Source of the DNA: Branchiostoma floridae
Taxonomy: Eukaryota > Chordata > Leptocardii > Amphioxiformes > Branchiostomatidae
Assembly (NCBI RefSeq): GCF_000003815.2
Contig: NC_049990.1
Location: 8,480,449 to 8,544,448 of the forward strand
DNA: 64,000 nucleotides
Direction of reading: 5' to 3'
Part shown: positions 59,901 to 64,000 of the stretch, piece by piece
How the letters are laid out: each line of letters opens with the position of its first letter
How positions within the stretch are numbered: the first letter of the stretch is position 1
Translations under genes and position numbers: made by a program
Notes under the pieces: generated by a model
What the model was told of the DNA's origin: nothing
What the model saw: the letters and a program-made list of their open reading frames with translations, nothing else
Databases searched by the model: none

Positions 59901-61266
59901 AGCTACAGAAAAGAAGACCCTCCAGGCTGCAGCCATAGCTCAGTCTGAGCTGGGTTGTGCAGTCATCATCCACCCTGGTCGAGATAAGCAGGCACCAGCT
60001 GAGGTCATCCGCATCCTGGCAGAGGCGGGAGGAGACATCAGCAAGACAGCAATGTCTCATCTGGACAGTAAGTTTCTTTAATGTCTCCATATTAATTGTC
60101 TAGGGCTTGCTTCTTTAGCAATGTTCAGTTGGATGACAAGATGGTCTTGTAGTTAGGGTTGTTGACTTGGAATCTAAGGTTCTGGGTTTGAATCCCTGGT
60201 ATACCCATGCCCCATCGATCCCTTTGGAGAAGGAACAAAACCAATTTTGTCATTCAATTCAGGTGAAAACAAGTGCCTAGCTGTGGCTAAGGACATCCTC
60301 TGAGATGGGGCATAAAGCTAGAGGTTCTGTTTTTGAGGACAGCCACATTAAGGAACCCACCACATTTATCGACAAAGAGTAGGGGTCCTTCCCGACTTGT
60401 GAATCAAACCTATCAGTCTGCATGGTCTTACACAGCTTACAAAGCTGTTGTTGTATTATGTCTTAAGGCCGTCTAACGGTTATGCAAAACAAACAAAATA
60501 TGTTGAAGAAGGTACTAGGGAAGGAACTGTTTGTTTTCCAGGAACTTTCAGTAAGAATGAGGACCTCTCAGAGTTTGCCACCCTGGGCTGTTACCTGGAG
60601 TTTGACTTGTTTGGGATCGAGACATCACTTTATCAGTTGGCTGTAGACTTTGACATGCCCAGCGATGCCCAGCGGATCCAGATGATCAACCATGTGATAC
60701 AGGAGGGATGTGAGGATCGCGTGGTGATCGCACATGACTTGGCCAACAAACACAGACTTGTAAGCTGGGCATGTTTTTTTTATCATTAAACATTTATAAG
60801 ATTCACTGCAAATTGACGTTTTTGGTCACTTTTTTTTTTACTGGATTGTGATGACATATGTTTGTTTGTCTTTGACTTGAAAAGTTTAAGGTTGTACCCC
60901 TTAAGGAAGAAATCACGAGGAATCTTGTTTCATAATAATGTAGAAAAAGAAGCTTACAGGCTGCACCATGTTCATTGGGGTTGTCAAGCATTGGGAATTC
61001 CCCAGTACAATGACCCTGTAAATACTGTGCATATCATCTGCCTTCTCTGTCACCACCAGTGGAAGAATAGCTATTCAGTGAGCTTACTCAATCAATGTCA
61101 TTTTCACTTTTCCCACTCATTTCCTCCTTAGATGCATTACGGAGGCCATGGCTACTCCCACATCCTCCTCAACGTTGCACCCAAGATGCTGACAAGGGGC
61201 ATCTCTCAAGAACAGGTGGACAAGATCCTCATCAACAACCCCAGGAACCTTCTTACTTTTAAGTGA
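56920..61266 (+). CDS. PTER: Phosphotriesterase-related protein, whole gene
   Basis: Seven exons give 352 codons (human 349) in one consistent frame. It is a TIM-barrel metal hydrolase of the amidohydrolase superfamily. Metal ligands expected from the family are all present: His27 and His29 in 'THEHL', Glu172 in 'GEIG', His204 in 'IIHPGR', His233 in 'SHLD' and Asp301 in 'AHD'. The C-terminus is 'LLTFK', as in human ('WLTFK'). Vertebrate PTER has been reported to hydrolyse N-acetyltaurine to taurine and acetate. The same substrate here is an inference. No signal peptide is seen, so it is probably cytosolic. Intron 4 contains an array duplicating the exon 5 acceptor. Confidence 0.95.
56954..57936 (+). 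other. PTER intron 1 (983 bp)
   Basis: GT-AG intron with a dispersed repeat (57232-57335). Confidence 0.85.
57232..57335 (+). repeat. Dispersed repeat, inverse of 38109-38229
   Basis: Begins 'tagcctgatttaatcg', ends 'ggagtttgcgttacacagac' with a short tail, and has a GC-rich middle. The same borders occur in opposite orientation in TBL1 intron 4. Confidence 0.7.
57937..58102 (+). CDS. PTER: PTER coding exon 2
   Basis: Codons 12-66 plus two bases, '[20 protein letters not shown]' onward, with the first two metal-binding histidines (27 and 29). Acceptor TCTAG at 57936, donor GTGAGT at 58103, phase 2. Confidence 0.95.
58103..58537 (+). other. PTER intron 2 (435 bp)
   Basis: GT-AG intron, no insertion recognised. 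Confidence 0.8.
58538..58722 (+). CDS. PTER: PTER coding exon 3
   Basis: Codons 67-128 plus one base, '[20 protein letters not shown]' onward to 'GVNIIAGA'. Includes '[17 protein letters not shown]', a conserved barrel strand and loop. Donor GTATTC at 58723, phase 1. Confidence 0.94.
58723..59097 (+). other. PTER intron 3 (375 bp)
   Basis: GT-AG intron, no insertion recognised. Confidence 0.8.
59098..59253 (+). CDS. PTER: PTER coding exon 4
   Basis: Codons 129-180 plus one base, '[19 protein letters not shown]' onward to '[13 protein letters not shown]', with the bridging glutamate 172. Acceptor CACAG at 59097, donor GTGTGC at 59254, phase 1. Confidence 0.94.
59254..59902 (+). other. PTER intron 4 (649 bp) with duplicated acceptor regions
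   Basis: The last 280 bp are an 83/84-bp array of intron end plus exon 5 start. See the repeat entry. Confidence 0.85.
59616..59955 (+). repeat. Tandem duplication of the exon 5 acceptor and exon start
   Basis: Four units. Exon-like starts lie at 59736, 59819 and 59903 (the real exon 5), spaced 83 and 84 bp. An older, decayed unit precedes them with its acceptor changed to TTG (about 59654-59657). Each later unit has a pyrimidine tract, TGTAG|CTACA and 'gagaccctcca' or a close variant. In the exon frame the 59736 copy stays open for 26 codons ([14 protein letters not shown], like [14 protein letters not shown]) and then meets TAG at 59816. The 59819 copy meets TAG after 13 codons. Confidence 0.92.
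59903..60067 (+). CDS. PTER: PTER coding exon 5
   Basis: Codons 181-235, '[18 protein letters not shown]' onward to '[10 protein letters not shown]', with metal ligands His204 and His233. The acceptor TGTAG at 59902 is preferred over CAG at 59908 because the pyrimidine tract directly adjoins it and the resulting length matches human PTER. The CAG six bases on would drop two residues in frame. Donor GTAAGT at 60068, phase 1. Confidence 0.88.
60068..60541 (+). other. PTER intron 5 (474 bp), mostly a SINE
   Basis: GT-AG intron largely filled by the element at 60133-60435. Confidence 0.8.
60133..60435 (+). mobile_element. tRNA-derived SINE
   Basis: The head looks like a decayed tRNA gene: an A-box-like 'tggtcttgtagttaggg' and a B-box 'gggtttgaatccc' about 40 bp apart. 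The body carries 'acattaaggaacccaccaca' and 'aaagagtaggggtcc', phrases I associate with a widespread marine-invertebrate SINE body (from memory, not searched). It sits inside a PTER intron in the sense direction and does not encode a working tRNA. Confidence 0.65.
60542..60759 (+). CDS. PTER: PTER coding exon 6
   Basis: Codons 236-308, from '[20 protein letters not shown]' to 'DLANKHRL', with the last metal ligand Asp301 in 'AHD'. Acceptor TCCAG at 60541, donor GTAAGC at 60760, phase 0 exit. Confidence 0.95.
60760..61131 (+). other. PTER intron 6 (372 bp)
   Basis: GT-AG intron, no insertion recognised. Confidence 0.8.
61132..61266 (+). CDS. PTER: PTER coding exon 7 (terminal)
   Basis: Codons 309-352, '[20 protein letters not shown]' to 'LLTFK', then TGA at 61264. 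'[10 protein letters not shown]' is a near-invariant family block. Acceptor CTTAG at 61131. Confidence 0.95.
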   Translation: MHYGGHGYSHILLNVAPKMLTRGISQEQVDKILINNPRNLLTFK

Positions 61267-61398
61267 AGAACTGAAGAAATCTAATGTTCCTTATACATGT
61301 ACTTTATATAGCATGCAAAAAAAAGACTGGTAAAGAAACTTCAATAATGTGGCTACGATGTGTAAAACTAGTAGAACTGCGCTGTAACAGAAACGATG

Positions 61399-61404
61399 AA
61401 TAAA
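61399..61404 (+). other. Candidate polyadenylation signal of PTER
   Basis: AATAAA 133 bp after the PTER stop. Another AATAAA lies near 61662. Confidence 0.55.
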
Positions 61405-61682
61405 CATCCTTCGGATGTACATTTATGTTTATAAGTACAGGCAACCTGTATGTACAAGAGGTGAAAGGCAAACCTCTACATAAGGGCCACCTGGCTAATG
61501 TGACCATTTATGGATGGTCTCTTACATCTTTTTTCCATTGACACAAGCATTAAGATCTTATAGTGACCACCTGTCCATGTAGACCACATTTCTTCAGTCC
61601 CTTGAGTGGTCTTCTTGGGCAGGTTTGACCGTTAAGTTTCTTATTATAATGAATCAGAATAAAGACATTATAAGTGATCTGG

Positions 61683-62620
61683 TCAGAAGTAAGTAAGTTT
61701 TGACAAGAAATGTTCCTCAGTTTCTGGCTGTTCAACATTTGCCATGTCAGCAGGAAGGCTGGCAAAGTGTTTCCTCATATTGTCCAGTGCTTTTTGGTTG
61801 ATGCCGTGTGTTTGTTGTTCCCTGTCCAGTTCATCCTGTAGTGTCAGCACCCGTCGCTGCAACTCTCGAACTTCCTTCTCATACTTAAGTCTCATAGACT
61901 CCTCGCTCTTCAACTTAGCATCTTCAAGTTGTTGTTCTTGCATCTGAAGACGTTGTTCCAGTTCACACCTCAGTAGTCTCTCTTTCTCAAAAGCAATTGT
62001 TGTTTCGTGTAGTTGCCTTTGCAGGTCGTCTTTGGCAACTTGCAACTCTTGCACATCTTCACTCAGTCCTGAGATTTTCCTGTGGCTTTTTGTCACCTCA
62101 TTGCTTTGCTGATCAGAGTGTATTTTAAGCCTCTGTATTTCTTTCCTTGCTTCCTTCAATTGTTTGTACCTATTTTCCAACTGGTCCTCTTGTTCTTTGC
62201 ACTTGCCTTCCAGTGTCTTGATCTGTTTGTTTGCCAAGTCTAAGATAGTGGTCAGCTTTCTGTTCTGATCCTTGGCAGCCCGGAAGACTTCTCGTAAGGT
62301 TTCTAGCTCCTGTTGTGTCCAGATACAGGACTCGTCCGGCCCCCCTCCCCACGATAATCGAGACACTCTTCCCGTAATTTGTCTTCCAGCAGACCACCAT
62401 TCGATTCAGTTGATGTAGTTTCCCTTCCCCTTATTTCTGCACCAAAATCCTCCAGTACTTTCTCGTAGACACGCCGTAACGTTGTAGGGGGAGGAGACCC
62501 CAGTTTGGTGCTGGAGTCCGTCTCGGAGGAGGGCGGTCCACCTCCCGTAGAAAGCAGCTGGTCGGCTGTGTATCCAAAAGTGGGAGGGAAGAGATGTTCC
62601 ACCCAGTGTCCCTCCGCCAT
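61683..62620 (-). CDS. CCDC160: CCDC160-like coiled-coil protein, with an apparent frameshift
   Basis: Start ATG at 62618-62620 gives MAEGHWVEHLFPPTFGYTA. The frame then shifts at or near the G6 run at 62340-62345, after which 'CIWTQQELETLREVFRAAK' begins a long coiled coil ending 'ALDNMRKHFASLPADM'. One extra G in the run would join both parts into about 312 residues, close to the 325 of human CCDC160. The HW-x-E-x-LFPP start and the 'LRKHFAS'-like end are what I recall of that family. Family function is not established. No intron of plausible length explains the shift, so an assembly error in the homopolymer is more likely than a broken gene. Tail-to-tail with PTER. Confidence 0.72.
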
Positions 62621-63143
62621 TTTCTCAACAAATCTGACACTTGAAGATCCAAGTAACCTTTCTCTAATTACTACAGTGTCTGTTGAAGGTTAGCAGATAC
62701 TTGATGCCGGTTAAACACAACAGTTAGCGTAGAAATAGCGTTTTCTTGGACTAGAAGTATAAAAACTCGAAAAAATTTGAAGTTGGGCGCCATCTTTGAT
62801 ATCCCGTCGGCCTCTAGTCGGACGATTCCACTTGTTGTCCAGGGTGTGATTATTTTAACAGGTGGTAAACAAATAAACGCAAAGTCAACAGGTCAAAATC
62901 ATACGTTTGGGAAGCTAGTGTTAATTTTCTAGAGTTTCAAATCTGAGGAAGGACAATCTATTCAAAGCCAAGCTGGTTAAATCCTTCAAAAACATGAGAC
63001 AATCGTCTGACGACATCTACAATTAGTCACGTGACCTAATCAGAGGCCAAAGCAGAAGCTGACGGCAGAAGGAACGTTTCCTGCTTTCTGAGCGTCTTTC
63101 TGGCGGCCTTTCCTCCCGATTTTCCTCAGGAAAACACGAAAAG
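62621..63143. promoter_or_regulatory. Head-to-head promoter between CCDC160-like gene and the next gene
   Basis: 523 bp separate the divergent start codons. Contains a YY1-like 'gcgccatctttg' (about 62788-62799) and a perfect palindrome GTCACGTGAC (63026-63035), the consensus E-box/CLEAR-type site bound by USF and MiT/TFE factors. No TATA box is clear. Confidence 0.5.
63026..63035. promoter_or_regulatory. Palindromic E-box / CLEAR-type site
   Basis: GTCACGTGAC, a perfect 10-bp palindrome 109 bp upstream of the start codon at 63144. The sequence equals the consensus for USF and for TFEB/TFE3 (CLEAR) binding. Which factor acts here is unknown. Confidence 0.5.
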
Positions 63144-63212
63144 ATGGGGAAGATCACTCTAGCTAACCCCAGCGGGCAGAAGGATCCCATCAAGGATGTG
63201 AAAATCCCGATG
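63144..63212 (+). CDS. First coding exon of an unrecognised gene (partial)
   Basis: ATG at 63144 opens 23 codons beginning MGKITLANPSG and ending KIPM, followed by a good donor, GTAAGG, at 63213, phase 0. The upstream 5' UTR is GC-richer and pyrimidine-rich. I do not recognise the protein. The next exon must lie beyond the window, because no convincing acceptor plus exon is seen up to 64000. Confidence 0.6.
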
Positions 63213-64000
63213 GTAAGGGGCGTTTTTCTGTGTTGTCATTTTTGGCAGTGGTTGTTTCGTAAAAGGTGTCGGCCATTTTGTGTTGCGTTTGTGTTATCGC
63301 CAAAGATTTCGACTTTTAATCTGAGTTTCAGTTCTGGCCGACCTGACACCTATTATCTTGATATTCGACGTCTTTAATAAGACGTGACATGGCTATTCAA
63401 ACCTTCTAGTGATCTGTAAAGTAGTGCTGATTTGATTTGTGAAGAGGAAAACCCCCAAAGCTGTGTAAACCAAGAAAAATGATGTCGTGACCGCCACTTC
63501 TTCCCTGTTGGCAAGGATCCAACAAAATTTAAGCGTTACGAAACAGAAGAAATCCTCTGTGTCAAGGAAATGCTGCAGAATCCTTCAACTGTCATCTTAC
63601 ATAAGTTACATCTACGTGCTTTCTTTAAGAACACGTACCTTTAGTTATGTAAACAACCCATGTCGCAACGTCTTAGACCTCTTTGGTGTGTTAAAAAAGG
63701 GCACATGTGACGTTAAAGACATCATAGTACTCTTACTTTTTTTTTATTTCCTCATCTTCTTCGCCTTTTAAAGCATCAGAATGTAAACTAGTCATGTGGG
63801 GTGAGGAAAAGTTTAGTAAGTAAGGGTTAGCTAGTCAAGCATAGATTTGTAGAACTCAGAGTCAGAGTCAGATTCTGAGTGACAGTCAGAAGTTCTGAAC
63901 ACCTGAGCTCAATGGCCACTGTCTCAGAAAACTGCAAAACCTTCTTACATTGTGAATAATCTTTACATAGAAAATGAAGTTCCCTTTCTCTAACTAGTTT
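63213..64000 (+). other. Presumed first intron of the unrecognised gene
   Basis: AT-rich, with a T run near 63739 and a 'cagagtcagagtcagattc' short repeat near 63859. No further exon is recognised. Confidence 0.45.

Noticed and set aside
60133-60205. tRNA gene
   Set aside because: The A- and B-box-like strings belong to a decayed SINE head. No cloverleaf with intact arms can be drawn.
62303-62395. Short intron joining the two frames of the CCDC160-like gene
   Set aside because: The overlap is under 100 bp and offers no good donor/acceptor pair of realistic length. A missing base in the G run explains it better.

Overview
This is a window of animal nuclear DNA: split genes with GT-AG introns, a large AT-rich non-coding fraction, short palindromic transposons and three assembly gaps. 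The protein sequences are close to the vertebrate ones. Together with the repeat families, notably a TA-flanked palindrome that starts CTGTAAATG and carries 'cgcggtggttttaa' motifs, this suggests an invertebrate deuterostome, most likely a cephalochordate (Branchiostoma, amphioxus). The organism is an inference and was not tested by any search.

Layout. 1-24.7 kb has no gene I can support. It holds a low-quality edge, three N-runs, TA-flanked MITEs, minisatellites and a GC-rich patch near 7.3-7.9 kb that could be a promoter or non-coding first exon. 24.7-48.3 kb (+) carries a complete TBL1X/TBL1XR1-type gene: 13 coding exons, 501 codons, LisH plus F-box-like plus WD40 propeller, with a 3' UTR that probably runs to about 51.74 kb. 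53.3-56.1 kb (-) is a five-exon MRNIP gene (473 codons), tail-to-tail with TBL1. 56.9-61.3 kb (+) is a complete seven-exon PTER gene (352 codons), head-to-head with MRNIP across about 0.8 kb. 61.7-62.6 kb (-) is a CCDC160-like coiled-coil gene with an apparent one-base frameshift in a G run. 63.1 kb to the end (+) has the first coding exon of an unrecognised gene, head-to-head with CCDC160 across about 0.5 kb.

The genes are not an operon and have no shared pathway I can see. TBL1 is a nuclear corepressor subunit, MRNIP a DNA-damage factor and PTER a metal-dependent amidohydrolase. The two head-to-head pairs may share promoters.

The most unusual signal is repeated local duplication of exon edges inside introns. 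TBL1 intron 4 has two extra copies of the exon 5 acceptor plus exon start at exact 151-bp spacing. TBL1 intron 5 has a second copy of the end of exon 5 that differs by 11 synonymous changes and only one amino-acid change, retains a GTGAGT donor and forms a 60-nt phase 0-0 cassette. TBL1 intron 10 has a copy of the exon 10 end at +206 bp. PTER intron 4 has an 83/84-bp array that repeats the exon 5 acceptor and exon start. The intron 5 copy looks selected for protein sequence and is the best candidate for an undescribed alternative exon.
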